Positions 46,137 to 59,151 of a stretch of 64,000 nucleotides of DNA are shown in pieces. A program made the translations under genes and the position numbers. Where the stretch lies: NCBI GenBank assembly GCA_037976565.1, contig CP137671.1:28736025-28800024 (forward strand), read 5' to 3'. The notes beneath the pieces were generated by a model. The model did no database searches. It was not told where the DNA came from and saw only the letters and a list, made by a program, of their open reading frames with translations. Origin of the DNA: Mesocentrotus franciscanus (Eukaryota > Echinodermata > Echinoidea > Camarodonta > Strongylocentrotidae). How positions within the stretch are numbered: the stretch's first letter is position 1; every line of letters begins with the position of its first letter.

Positions 46137-49100
46137 ATGGGTGCTAATAAGCTTTTCTTTAACTTCTGTATTTGGGTAAGTAGGCTATATTACACGTATA
46201 CATGTCCAAGCTTATTTTAAATACTGATTTTAACGTGTACCAGCCTTTATACCCCCTTCACATACACGGATTTTTCTTACGAGTCCTTACGGATCGCCAA
46301 CTCGTAGTCAATCTCAAGCATCTGTAAATAACTCGTCACAACTCGCAACAACTCGCAGACACTCTTAAGGATCCGTGAAAGGAGAGGCAAATTTTTTGAC
46401 ATGTCAAAAATCTTCTTACGATTGTCCACGGATTGTTTTTTTCCGTAAATAACTCGTAAATAGCTCGTAACAATCCGCAAGTATCGTAAACCGCTCGCAA
46501 CAACACGTTACCATCCGTAAACTGCTCGCAAGAATCTGTAAATGACTCGTAACAATTTTTTTTAACGATTCGTTACGGTTAGTTTACGATTTGTTTACGT
46601 GTATTTACGGATTATTACGAGTGCTTACGTGTTGTTTACGATTTCATTCGGGTCGTGTTACGATGGCTTTACGGATTGTTACGAGTTATTACGATGGCTT
46701 TACGGGTTGTTACGAGTAATTACGAGCACTTTACGTGTAGTTACGAGTACTTTACGAATAGATACGTATACTTTACGTATTCTAACGTATTGTTTACGAT
46801 TTGGGGAAAGTTATAAAAGCTGCAAATTCGAAGACTTAATTTTCAGTTGTTATTTTTTGGCTAAAAATCGTAGGGACTCATAAAAACTCGTAACTAACTC
46901 GTAACTATTCGTTACATCACGTAAACAGGTCGTAACTAACACGTAAATTGCTCGTAATTATCCGTGACACCTCGTAACAAATCGTGGGACTTTGCCGTAA
47001 ATGCATCGTGATAACTCGTAATAATCCGTAATAAACCGTAAATAGCTTGTAAAAATTCGTAACAACTCTTAAATCGGTCGTAAGAGTGGCCAAATCGCAA
47101 GGATCCGTGAAAGATCTGTGAATTTGTGCGATCCGTAAGGACTCGTAAAAAAATCTGTGTATGTGAAGGGGGTATTAGAGTGTCTGCGAGTTGTTGCGAG
47201 TTGTGACGAGTTATTTACGGATACCAGCGAGTTATTTACGGATGCTTGTGATTGATTACGAGTTGGCGATCCGTAAGGACTCGTAAGAAAAATCCGTGTA
47301 TGTGAAGGGGGTATTAACAAAAGTTCAGACGAAAACGTACAAAGTTTAGATTGAAAAATTATATTCTTCTCTTTTTCTTCCCTCAAAATTTTGCCTTGAA
47401 TTTGTAAAAAGATTTTTCTCTTTTGACAAATCAAGGCCCCTGAAATATGGTGTATCAGTAATTATTCAAGAACGCACGATACATGGCACCAGGTGCAAAA
47501 CACAATGGAACGGTGGTGGACTGTTCTGAATTTGAAGTTGTGAATTACTTTGTGGCGTAGACGCGCTTATACACCGATTCGGAGAGCTGAACATGGTGTC
47601 AGCCGCCATGCATGGGGGGCCGTTAAATATGATAAATAATTGTCAAAAATATTCCCGCTTGAACCTATCCCGCCATGAACACCTGACATTGAATCATCTC
47701 TTATATACCCTTGGATAGCCTTAAAGTACAAGTCCACTCCAAAAATAACTTGCCTTTAATAGACCCAGAAAAATAAGACAAACCAATCAAAAAAAGTTTG
47801 AGCAAAATCGGATAACTAATAAGAAAGTTATGAATTTTTGAAAAAGTATGTAAAACTAAAAAACAATGGAAATCACTACACAAATTGCCAATTTGGTTAT
47901 CAGTTTGTGACGTCATGTCCTCACTATTTGTCAATTGCTTTTTATAGTTTAATCCCATTAATTTCCCTTTTATCCCTTTTATCCCCCAAAACTTGATTTC
48001 CCCATGCCTTTGCCCGCGTTATATGATTTGTATCATATTGCTTGCATGACACTTCACAAGATTTGTTATGAACTTTGAAGAATTGATACTATTTTCTGAA
48101 TAATCTCTCGAATACCTTTAGATGTACCGAAAGTCTTTCAGTTTTTAAACGAACATATAAAAATCATCTTTTAAATTTATGTTAATTTGCCTTCTCTCTT
48201 CCTCTCCCATTCCTTTTCTCCATCCTTTTTTGTTTTGTTATTGTAGTCGCTGTTGTTGTATTGGTAGTTACTTAGTTCATGATCATGTTAAATTTGACTG
48301 TCATGTATACACTTAAGGGATTGACCATAGAAAGGCATGTAGGCCTATTGTCGATCCCACCATTATCTGTTATGTTATATTTATGTTATATTCTTGTTTG
48401 TCCTTTGTCTTTTGATTGTTTTGTATTTTTATCAGATTGTGGAAATAAACTTGAATTTAATTGAATTAAATATTGTGTATTCATAATTATTGATTCTTAA
48501 ATAAATAGTTTATCAAAATTCACATTTTTCATGATTTAACAGGAAAAAAAATTACTCTATATTAGTGCATCCACACACAAAATATTACTATCAATCTTAC
48601 TTGGATGCTGGTGTGAAGAAATTAGATTCTTAGGGGGGAAATAGGAAATTTATATTATCAATATAAAGAAAATAATTAGTGGATAGTGAGGACATGACGT
48701 CACAGACTTATGAGTGAGTTGCCAATTTGTGTAGTGATTTCCAAAGTTTTTCATGTCATTAAAAATTCATAACCTTCTTATTAGTTATCCGATTTTGCTC
48801 AAACTTTTTTTGATTGGTTTGTCTGATTTCTCTGGTTCTATTGAAAGTAAGTTATTTTTGGAGTGGACTAGTCCTTTAAAGGTACTATGTCCCATTTGCA
48901 GGCTCAAAAACTGAAAAAGTTAAATTCCAATGGCATTTGAAAAACAATACTAATTTAGAATTTCCCTAAAAAAAGGGGGGCTTGAAAATGTCTTTAAGTG
49001 GGAAAATAACGACTATTAGTTGTCGAATCGACTTAGGAGCTATAGAGCCAGTAAGTAATAGTCTGATTTTTCAGACCATTGTACCGAATGGTCGTACGTT

Positions 49101-50179
49101 TTATGCTGCGCAAAGATTCAATCAGTTTAATTTTGGCCATTACAAGAAGTGGGTTATTGATGTAGACAAATGCTCATGTACCCTTTACAGCTCATTTTAT
49201 GTATGTTATTACCAAAGATGAAAAAAGGCCAGTCAGTCACTCAATAGTGTCCGACAGTGAAGTCTAGCAGGTAAACGGGTTTCCTTGCATAATTTGAATA
49301 TTAGGACACTGCTAGGATAAACATGACATATTCATGATTCCTGCAAAGTTCTACAGAATTTGATGTTGGCTGCAAAGGGACATAGTATCGTTAAGCTGTG
49401 GTGGACGTAGCACTAGAGCGCTCCCAGACTCAATGGGAATAGAATTGGTCGATATCCGAGTCGCACCAACAAGGCCGAAGCAAAACCGAAAACAGACCGA
49501 AATTGCATTAATCCGACTGGCCGAGACAGGTCAGTTTGGAGTCTGTTTTGTAAAGTGAATGAGGTATCATTACCGGGTTGGGGGTGGGGGTCGTTCACAG
49601 CCCTCACCCGGAGCCGGATAGGCTCCGTATCTATTCTTTCCTCCCCCTCCCCTATCGCTTTTATTACATCGTACTCCTGCTTGAAATGAAATGAAATGAA
49701 ATGAAAATCACGTGAGTCTTCTATAGAAAGAAACACATGCAAATGCAATGTTGCAATGCATTAGTTTTAGTTCATATGATTTCAATGGCGGTAGCCGTTC
49801 GAATTTCTTTGTTCCTATTTGAATTTTAAATCCACCACATGTATGACGAAAGTCGATAAGCACGTCTGTATCTGGTGGCGAGTCACGTTTAAAATGGGAG
49901 TGCTGCCAAAAGAGATGGAAATGTATTTGGGTATACACAAGGAAGAGATAGAAAGAGTGGTAAAGCAGGGAGGAAGATCTTTTAAGATAAAGATGGCCAA
50001 GAAGTAGAAGAAGAAGAAGAAGAAGAAGAAGAAGAAGAAGAAGAAGAAGAAGAAAAAGAAGAAGAAGAAGAAAAAGAAGATGACGAAGAAGAAGATGACG
50101 AAGAAGAAGAAAAGGAAGAAGATGATGAAGACGTAGAAGAAGAAGAAGAAGAAGAAGAAGAAGAAGAAGAAGAAGAAGA

Positions 50180-50213
<34 letters not shown>

Positions 50214-51376
50214 AGAAGAAGAAGAAGAAGAAGAAGAAGAAGAAGAAGAAGAAGAAGAAGAAGAAGAAAGAAGAAGATGACGAAGAAGAAGAAAAGGAAG
50301 AAGATGATGAAGACGTAGAAGAAGAAGAAGAAGAAGAAGGAGAAGAAGAAGAGGAAGAGGAAGAATAAGAAGAAGGAAAATAAGAAATAGAAAAAAAAGA
50401 AGAAGAAGGAGAAGAAGAAGAAGAAGAAGAAGAAGAAGAAGAAGAATAAAGAGAGAAGATAAGAAGTAGAAGAAGGAGAAGATGAAGAAGAGAAAGGAAA
50501 AGATGAAGAAGAAGAAGAAAATAAGAAGAAGATGAAGAAGATAAAGAAGATGAAGAAGAAGAAGAGGATGGGGAGGAGAGAGAGAGAGAGAGAGAGAGAG
50601 TGACAGGGGGAGGGGGAGATTGAATAGCTTGGAAATTGATGGAGAATTATAATAAGAAGGAAGAGAAGAGTAGCTGGCTCAAAAGAGGAAATGATAAGAG
50701 GAACTGTACATATAGTAAAATTGAAACAATATCACAAACACACACATGAAAACAAATATTACAAAAAACAGAAAACAGTATCAAACAAAGAAACAAACAA
50801 TGACTAGATAATGAATTGAAATCAAGTTTTAAAATGCCCAATTCTTTCAAATTTGTTGCTGTTCTGTCTGTAGTGATTGTTAATGTTGTTTGTTTTTCGT
50901 GTATGTATTTGGTTTTTCATTAAATTTGAATCGTAGGTTTGTGGTATCGTCCTGATCGGTATAGGAGCTTCTGTGACGGCCAAGCAGCATGAATACCAGG
51001 ACCTGTTCGCTGACAACACGATTCTGGCTGTCTCATGGACCGCCATTGGTATTGGTCTTTTCGTCTTCGTCGTCGGATCCTATGGGTGTTGGTGCGCCCA
51101 GACCGAGAGCTCGTGTCTTCTTAAACTGGTAAGGGAGACGAGAAGGTGGATTATGAAAGTCGCGGCAAATGCTCATGATGATGATAGCGATGATTATGGT
51201 GTTGATAGTGAAGATGATGGTGATAATTTTGATGATGATGATGGTGTTGATGGTGTTGATGATAGTAATGATGATGATGATGATGATACTGGTGATGATA
51301 ATGCAGATGATGATGGTGATGATAATGATGTTAATGATGGTGGTTAAGATGAGGATGGAGATGATGTTGATGATAG

Positions 51377-51408
<32 letters not shown>

Positions 51409-54400
51409 TTTTTGGTTATTGATGATGATGATGATAACGATGATAGTGATGATAGTGATATGGTTTGGATATACAACTGAATAGGCCTATTGCAATTTTG
51501 AATTTAAACAATACTTTAAAGGGCAAGTCCACTCCATAAATAACTTACTTTGAATAGAAGCAAGAAAATCAGACAAACAAATCAAAAAAAGTTTGAGCAA
51601 AATTGGATAACTAATAAGAAAGTAATGATTTTTTAATGAAATGAAAAACTTTGAAAATCACAAGACAAATTGGCAACTCACTAATGAGTCTGTGACGTCG
51701 TGTCCTCACTATCCACTAATTATTTTCTTTATATTGATAATATAAATTTCCTATTTTCTCTCTACGAATCTTATTTCTTCACACCAGCATCCAAGTCAGA
51801 TTGATAGTAATATTTTTTTGAGTGGATGCACTAATATAAAGTTTTTTTTCCAGTTAAATCTTGAAAAATGTGAATTTTGATAAACTATTTTTATGAAAAT
51901 CAATAATTATGAATATACAATATTCAGAAAATAGTATCAATTCTTCAAAGTTCATGAAAATTTTTGTGAAATGTCATGCACGCAATAAGATCCAGTCATA
52001 TAACCTGGGCAAAGGCATGGATAAATCAAGTTTTAGGGGATAAAAAGGGAAATTAATGGGATTAAACTATAACAAGCAATTGATAAATAGTGAGGACATG
52101 ATGTCACAAACTGATAACCAAATTGGCAATTTGTGTAGTGATTTCCATTGTTCCATACGTTTTTACATACTTTTTCAAAAATTCATAACTTTCTTATTAG
52201 TTATCCGATTTTGCTCAAACTTTTTTGATTGGTTTGTCTGATTTTTCTGCTTCTATTGAAAGTAACTTATTTTTGGACCGGACTTGAACTTTAAAATTAC
52301 GAATTAATATGTTTTACGTGATTCATATGGTTGTTTTTTCCTCAATTAATGTATAGTACTGTCGATTTAAATGTTGTTGCACTTACCAAGAACAATTAAA
52401 AAAAAAAAAATCAAACTTCTTTTTGCAGTTTTGTATCTGTTTGCTACTGATCGTGCTGGCGGAAGGCTCTCTGGGTATCACGACATTTATCTTCCGTGGT
52501 GGCGTAAGCATTTCACACATTTGTTTTGATAGACCTGTAATTACATGTGTGCCCATATCAATTAATATCAATATTTGTAAATTGGAAGTTTCTGTTTAAC
52601 CTACATCTTTACGGCAGCTGTTATAGAGTTTTTGAAAATATAATTTTCACAGGTTTTTGATACGTACATGTATTTGTATTATTGTATAGGCACATTCATT
52701 TTCATGTTGTTCTTTATAACATATTCAAGCAGCCTGCTTATCGGTCGTGTGTTGACATATATTTCTACTAAAGAGTGACATATAAATATGTGATTTTCAT
52801 GCGAAGTTTATAATGTTGGGCCAATAAAAAGGGATCATAAAAAAAATGTTGCCAATATTATTCGCAGCATTTTTATGATCCATTTCTATCCATCCATATC
52901 GTTAAAATAATGTTTCAGTATATGAGTGCAATAACATTTATAGTTTTACTTATGTCAAAGTTCGTTGGCTACGTCGAGAAAGATGGAAGCGGAGGTGGCA
53001 GGGGGGTGTTACAAAATTTGAAAATTGCTTGGTTTATACACGGTCGGCAGAAATCTCCTTATGTTTGTCCATGTCTATTCCTTTATACTGATGCGAGTGC
53101 TCTCGTTCTATCTCTTCTCTGCCATACTCCTCCTCTCTCTCTCTCCCTCTCTCGATTTATCACCCCCTCTCTATTACTCTCACCCTCTCTCTCTCTAGAG
53201 CGAGGACAATATGACAAAGGGCATGCAGATAGCTATAAATGAGACCTATGGTTTAAAAGAAGGTGCAACCGCAGCCGTAGATGACGTGCAGCAAACGGTA
53301 AGAGAATGCAACATCTAAATAATAATTTTACATTGACGATCAGTGCAACGGATATAGGCTCAGGGCCCCGTACACGCCCCCTCCTCCCCCATCTCCACCA
53401 TTGAACAGTTAACAAATGGAGAAAGGAAAATAAGATATCGATGTTACGTCACTTTCATGAATCGTAATTATTGTACATGAGTTAATAAATGAGTTGATAC
53501 ATTGCAGTGGCACTGCTCTTGACAATCAATAGTAGCATTAACATGGATGCGAAGGGGATGGAGTACATGTGCCCCTACCCTATCGAAGAAAAACAATGGG
53601 AAATGTAAATAAAGATCTATTCATCGAGAGGCTTTGCATTTATTGTTTTTTTATATCGAACGTCCGTCACAAAATGACTTTGCAATGTACGGTTGTTCTT
53701 AGTACTCGATCTTTTAATCGAACTTATGTAAACAAAAAATATTCCAATAATGAAAGGGGAAAAGGGACATTTAAAAACAAAAACTACCTTTGTTCTTAGT
53801 TCTTTTTAATTCTAACTTATGTTAAACATAGATATCAAGAGGAAAGGGGATACATGCTTTTCTTCTTCTTCGCAAAACAAAACTTCTAATTCGTTCTCAG
53901 TTCAGAATGCGAGCGTCTGTATGAATCCTACACTAAGTCCAAGACCATTGAAGAAAGAGAAGCTGTATGTAACAACCTCCTGATATTACTAGGAGAAAAG
54001 AGGAAGACTAGATGGGAAGAAAAAGTGTCTGACATCAACTTGACCTACTCTAATCGCAAGACATGGACTGCCATCAACAAGCAACAAGGTCGAAGCAGTG
54101 CTCCAAAACAGTGTACTGTTACTGCAAAATCCATCGCTTCAGTCCTAGATAACAATGGAAAGTGGCAAGATAAAATCACTGAGGCCAAAACCCACTCTCG
54201 CTCAGTAAATTCTGAGATAAAGAAACTCTTCAAGTCCACTCCAGAGTCAACCTCCATGTCTGTAGCCTTCACATTAGATGAGGTTGAAACTGCACTGAAA
54301 TCAATAAAGTCCGGCAAAGCACCAGGCAATGAAAACATCCACACACAGTTCCCCAAGAACCTGAGTCACAAAGGTACTTCCTGGCTACAAGCGCAAGCCT

Positions 54401-57400
54401 TTCTCCCTACCTGCATTACAACATCCACTAATCCATCGAAATGGAAGACCGCTAAAGTTATTGCCATTTTGAAGCACAAGAACCCTGCAGACGAACCCAA
54501 GAGCTACCGTTCAATCAGTCTGCTATCTCGCATCTACCGTACAAGCCCTCTACAAGCTACTTGAAAGGCTGTTACTTGCCAGAATCACCGACACTGTCGC
54601 AAAGAAGCTACCTACTACCCATGCAGGTTTCAGGAAAGGTAAATCATCCAATCAGCTTGTAAACGACATCGAGACGGCCTTCCAGAAGAAGCAGAAGTTT
54701 GGTGCAGTTCTTGTCGACCTTATTGCGGCATTTGACACAGTATGGCACCGTGGCTTATACTTCAAGACCCTGCATACCATCCCAGTCTTCCATCCGGCAA
54801 ACCGATGCGCCAACCGAGAGTTGAATACCTCACTAAATGGCTGAACTTCGACCCCACACCAAAGTACCTAGGTGTCACTCTTGATCGAAGCCTCACCATC
54901 CACGAGCATGCCAAAGCCACAGCTCAAAATACCCAAGCCAGAGTGTCTCTCCTAAAGAAGCTTGCTGGGACCGAATGGGGAGCTGATTTCACCACCCTTC
55001 GCACATCCACTCTAGTTCTTGCCTTCTCCACCGCCGAGTATGCCGCACCTGCATGGAGCCACAGTACCCATGTACACAAGATTGATGTTGTCCTTAATGA
55101 TGCTTTGATATTAATCAGCGGAACACTCACTGCAACCGTCTGTCAGCAACCTGCCAATACTGTCTGGAATATCACCAGCTCAGCTCAGACGAGATGCGCA
55201 GTAACTAAGCTTGTCCAAATGCATTACAGTGATAACTGCCTTGTTCCTGCCCCCTCTGCCTTTGACGGACAGCGTCTCCCTAGAAGACACTTTGCAACAC
55301 AGGCTGCTCAGCTGCCGCTTGAGAAGCCCCTACCCTACCCATCTGGATAGCAAAACGCTGGTCAGACCATTGGAATTCGTCTACTACCAACTTGAAGGAG
55401 TTCATCCCAGAGCCCTGTGCAAAACCAAGTGACAGCGACATCTCAAGAAAAGCCTGGGTCAACCTCAACCGTAGCAGAACTGGATTTGGCCGTACACAAT
55501 ATTTCCTGCATGAAATCGGAGCTGATCCATCGCCAAACTGTGCCTGTGGAGAGATCCAAACTATGGATCATGTCATCGATGCTTGTCCTATCTAGAAATC
55601 CCCTCACGGTGCTTCTTGACTTCGAGAGCTCGATGATGAGACAATCAGTTGGCTAAATAAGGATCTTCCTCTTTAGATGATGTACTCCTTGATATTCTTC
55701 GTACACACGAACGAGTTCTTTGTTAGTTGAATTTATGTAACGAAATAGAAGGGGAAAGGGTTAATGGGAAAATCAATGCCTTTCTTTTTATACATTTCTA
55801 ATTCGTTCCTTAACAGTTCTTTTCATTCTGAAAGGAAGTAATAAAATGAAAGGGTAAAGGCGGAATTCAAAATTAAAGCTTTTCCTCTTGGTTTTTCTTT
55901 GACGAATTTTACTCGACTCCTCCCTTCAGTTCGAGTGCTGCGGTGCATCTGGGTACAAGGACTACAAGACCTCTAAGCATCTTCAGCAGGGATTTGCTGT
56001 ACCCCCATCGTGCTGTAGACCTTATGAAGAATGTACTGGCGGATCCAAGGGTAATCCCGTCTACCCAAATCGAGTCTGGACAGATGTGAGTAGATAGTTG
56101 ATTTGACTTGACTTGACATAATTATACATAATATATATCAGTCGTTCTGGTTTCCGTTCATCGTATACTATTTGGCATATGATATCAAATGACGTCTTAA
56201 TGGTTTCTCTATCTTGTAGGGTTGTGTGCATGCCACGAAAAATACGATAAAGAATCACTACACTACCATTGGAGGCGCTGCATTCGGTCTTCTCTCTTTT
56301 GAGGTAAAAAAAACATCTTCTCTTTTTTATAACTGTATTTTCGATTTCTTATACTCTCTTCATGCAGAGAAGAGGAGTCAACAGTACTATTAGAAGTGAT
56401 TATATATCTCCGTTTTGGAGTTGATTCCACTATTCTGAGAGAGGATTTCCACCCCATTTACTGCCAACCAAACGAAGTGATGCTTATAGTGATGATAATT
56501 ATTACGAACTCCTCAAAATATGAATATATTTTCACGTAAATAAAGATGATAGCGAACGTCAGATTTCGTGCTTTCCATGAGTTTATTTGTTTATATAAAC
56601 ATTAATCATAATTTCAACATATCTGTCTATTTGTTCACTTTACTCCTGAATGCATTTAAATTAATTTATTATTTTTGTTGTCGACAGAGCTCTTTTTATG
56701 AGCAATACCTTGTAAATATTGATAAATTTATTTTATAACAAAAACTATAATAATAATCATAATAATGATAATAGTAGTAGTATTAGTAATAATAATAGTA
56801 ATATTAATAACAATAATGATGAAAGTAATAATAACAATAATAAATACATTGATAATATTATTAAAAATAATGATAATAATGATTTATTTTATAGCAACAA
56901 CTATAATAATAATGATAATAATAATAATCATATATATATAACAATAATAGGCTAATTATATTAATACTATTATTAACAGTTATGATAATAACGATAAAGA
57001 TAATAACGATAATGATAATATTAATAATATTAATCATAATGATAATGATAAAATTAATGATAATAATGAATACTACTACTACTATTTTTACTACTTATAA
57101 TAACAATAAAAATAATAACAATAATCATAATGATAATAGGAACAAATTTGTTTACCCAGGAAAAATTCATCAGCATCATTGCTGTTCTTCCTGAGGGCCC
57201 TGCAACTATTCTTCCCAAGATACCTGCCCAAGTATCCATTCACCGTCGGGTAGAGAATGGCAAATGTGCTTCTCCTTGCTTTCTTTAATGCCAATCTGTT
57301 CGTTCGCTTTGAAGTTATTATTCTCTAAGAAACTCTTGCAAATGTTAACCCCATAATTCATTATCCACTTGTTTGATTGCAGATATTGGCAATGGTGTTG

Positions 57401-57448
57401 GCTTGCTGTTGCATAGCAGGATCTGACAACGGTTATGAAGAAATTTGA
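46137..57448 (+). CDS. Tetraspanin 3 (Tsp-3), 7 exons, shortened N-terminus
   Basis: Exons: 46137-46175, 50937-51128, 52429-52503, 53199-53297, 55930-56085, 56220-56303 and 57383-57448. All junctions are phase 0, giving 236 aa. Exon 1 encodes only 13 residues (MGANKLFFNFCIW) against 22 in its paralogues; an internal deletion removed the CCGPKIAK-like part. After membrane segment 2 the usual GFSGCCGAL reads GSYGCWCAQ. The large loop is intact: FECCG, PPSCC, EEC and GC. Introns 1, 2 and 4 carry transposons (phased foldback element, TTAA elements, LINE). AATAAA overlaps the last base of the stop codon at 57448. The frame is open throughout, so it may be functional, but the shortened first membrane segment and altered inner-loop motif are warnings. 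Tsp-3 is closest to Tsp-2 and shares its introns, promoter block and downstream spacer. Confidence 0.85.
46250..47316. mobile_element. Family PH-A element, copy 2, reverse orientation with extra 3' end
   Basis: The left end TACCCCCTTCACATACACGG starts at about 46,250. The arrays run CGTAA, TTACG, CGTAA, the reverse of copy 1, and the core is the reverse complement of the 4,880-4,930 core. A first right end lies near 47,175. A further about 140 bp repeats terminal sequence and ends with a second right end near 47,316, as if a second element end were inserted or duplicated. It sits in Tsp-3 intron 1; the matching Tsp-2 intron lacks it. Confidence 0.85.
47725..48875. mobile_element. TTAA-target MITE, copy 1
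   Basis: Ends AGTACAAGTCCACTCC and, inverted, AGGACTAGTCCACTCC, with inverted repeats of over 100 bp. It is flanked by TTAA at 47721-47724 and 48876-48879. TTAA targets are used by piggyBac and Kolobok elements. No transposase. Confidence 0.85.
48880..49390. mobile_element. TTAA-target MITE of a second family
   Basis: Ends AGGTACTATGTCCC and, inverted, CGATACTATGTCCC; both continue into a TTTGCAG-like stretch. It is flanked by TTAA at 48876-48879 (shared with the neighbour) and 49391-49394. An open frame at 48982-49221 (79 aa) has no recognisable domain. Confidence 0.75.
49999..50600. repeat. 600-bp GAA purine tract in Tsp-3 intron 1
   Basis: Nearly uninterrupted GAA with AAAGAA, GAAGAT and final GA runs. 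Shorter counterparts: 35,127-35,275 and 36,588-36,912. Confidence 0.95.
51172..51460. repeat. GAT microsatellite after Tsp-3 exon 2
   Basis: Same arrangement; a short GAT tract also follows Tsp-1 exon 2 (21,565-21,720). Confidence 0.95.
51520..52290. mobile_element. TTAA-target MITE, copy 2 of the AGTCCACTCC family
   Basis: Inserted in Tsp-3 intron 2 between TTAA 51516-51519 and 52291-52294. Tsp-2 has the matching empty site (ACTTTAAAATTACG near 37,825) with a single TTAA. Ends AGGGCAAGTCCACTCC and, inverted, AGTTCAAGTCCGGTCC. Shorter than, and reversed relative to, the copy at 47725. Confidence 0.88.
53905..55725 (+). mobile_element. Jockey/CR1-like LINE fragment in Tsp-3 intron 4, dead
   Basis: Reverse-transcriptase motifs occur in two plus-strand frames: SGKAPGNENIHTQFPKNL, WKTAKVIAILKHKNP and KSYRSISLLS, then, frameshifted, HAGFRKGKSSNQLVNDIE and VDLIAAFDTVWH. 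The segment holding the YADD catalytic box is deleted; sequence jumps near 54,770 to the thumb region (ANREL, PKYLGVTLDRSL). It is absent from Tsp-2 intron 4. The clade is a guess; that it is a non-LTR element is firm. Confidence 0.85.
56738..57145. repeat. AAT-rich repeat in Tsp-3 intron 6
   Basis: A more degenerate version of the Tsp-2 tract, at the same place. Confidence 0.9.
57150..57270 (-). mobile_element. SINE fragment in Tsp-3 intron 6
   Basis: Paralogous to the 41,135 copy but truncated at about 57,270, where Tsp intron sequence resumes. Confidence 0.6.
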
Positions 57449-57449
57449 A

Positions 57450-59151
57450 TAAAGAATTCCTTCCCTCTTTTTACTTATTTCAATAGAGTCCCACTCCTGC
57501 ACTTTCGTGATATCAAAACACAGGCATGAGCTCTAAACCTGATTGTAAAGAATTTCAAAAATCACGATATCCTTGTCCATCAACAACTGAAATGTACGCA
57601 CAATACAATTACGTACATGCATTACGCAATATAAAAGTGTTTTGAAATTCCCCTTGAGTTGAATGTTTTCTCGAAAGTCTATGCGATCACGCTTCTGAAG
57701 CTCTTTGTAGCCTGTTTTCAACTCTATCCTAAGAGAATGTTCGGTGCTTCAATTCGATGGCCTAAATGGAAATAGTCTGTACTGTGCTATGTTTTTTTGC
57801 ACCTAAACGTATAGCTAATTTATGAAATACGGATTAAAAATAACGGACCTGCAGAAGAACAGCATTTGGCTGAAGTTGGTGCCCTACAAACATATAATAA
57901 ACTAAACTGAAACTGAACTGAGTCAAGCAGGTGGACCAATCCCTCACTGTTCCCCCTTTTCTAGTATTTTTTGTTTTTAATTTACTTCAGACTGACTAGA
58001 ACTAAACTCTGTTGACATCAGTAAATAACTCATCTGAAGGATAGGCTCAAGATAGGCTCAAGACTCAGAGTTTATGCTATATCGTGTCGTATTCGTATCA
58101 AACATCGCGAATGTTAGCCAATTCACACGGCGCCAGCCGACGCTAAGGCGATTCATACATCTTGATAATAATCACGAATATCATAATACCGGCATTTCAG
58201 AAGTAAATGGCAGAAAAATCAACCAACACAAGAATCATAGACGTAATACTGTGGGCCTGCTTAAAATTAAGGATCATAAAAATGATAAAAGCAACATAAT
58301 AATTATATTTGTAAAGTGCTAAGAAACATTACCGATATATTAAGCGCTATATAAACCCAGAATATTATTGATATTAACACTTATTTTGTATGTAGCAAGC
58401 ATGAAGGGATGGATACAAGTTTTGTTGTAATGGATTGACAAATATTTATGACTTGTTGATTTTGACTTACAAATAATATATTATCATAATGACTGCTATA
58501 TCACATGTACATAACAGTTTCTAATAATTTGGAAGACAATGATAGAACTAAGCATCTATGTCAAAAAGAGATTTTAAATGTTTAACCCTACCTACTCGCT
58601 ATTCTTACTACAATTTATAATCATTCTTCCTTATTGCAATATTTTAAGTGAGAGCGAGACAATATAAAGGGTGACTCGTCATTTTTGATGACATGAAATG
58701 TTGCTATTGAGTGGCGCACGTTATTACATAATTAAGTGCTTTGATGCATAGCGAGTGACAAGAAATCATAAAATGTATAAAGTATTCTTGTATATAACAG
58801 TATTAGTGTAACCTCGAGAAATCCATTTTAATGATATTCATATTTGAACCGACATTAATGGTGTAAATCGATTATGAATATTATACTTTGATTTGATATG
58901 CCGTAAATGTAATATAAATAAATGCATTGAATTAAACTTATTGCAATTCAAAGTTACATTTACTTTCGTTCCTTCTTTTCTTTTTTTTTAATTTAATCTA
59001 TGGTATATGTAAAAAAAGTAAAGACAATGCACTAAATTAATTTCAATTCAAGTTTGATTTAGTTTCTGTATTTTCCTTTTCGTTCTTTTGCGTTATATGT
59101 CGTAAATGTAATGTATCATATCTAAATACATCGAATTGAATTCATTTTAGT
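57450..59151. other. Downstream region of Tsp-3
   Basis: Paralogous to 41,540-43,079, with a small insert near 57,790-57,910. No gene seen. Confidence 0.7.

Noticed and set aside
48982..49221. 79-aa open frame inside a TTAA element
   Set aside because: No domain, no paralogue and a length expected by chance; not called as a gene.
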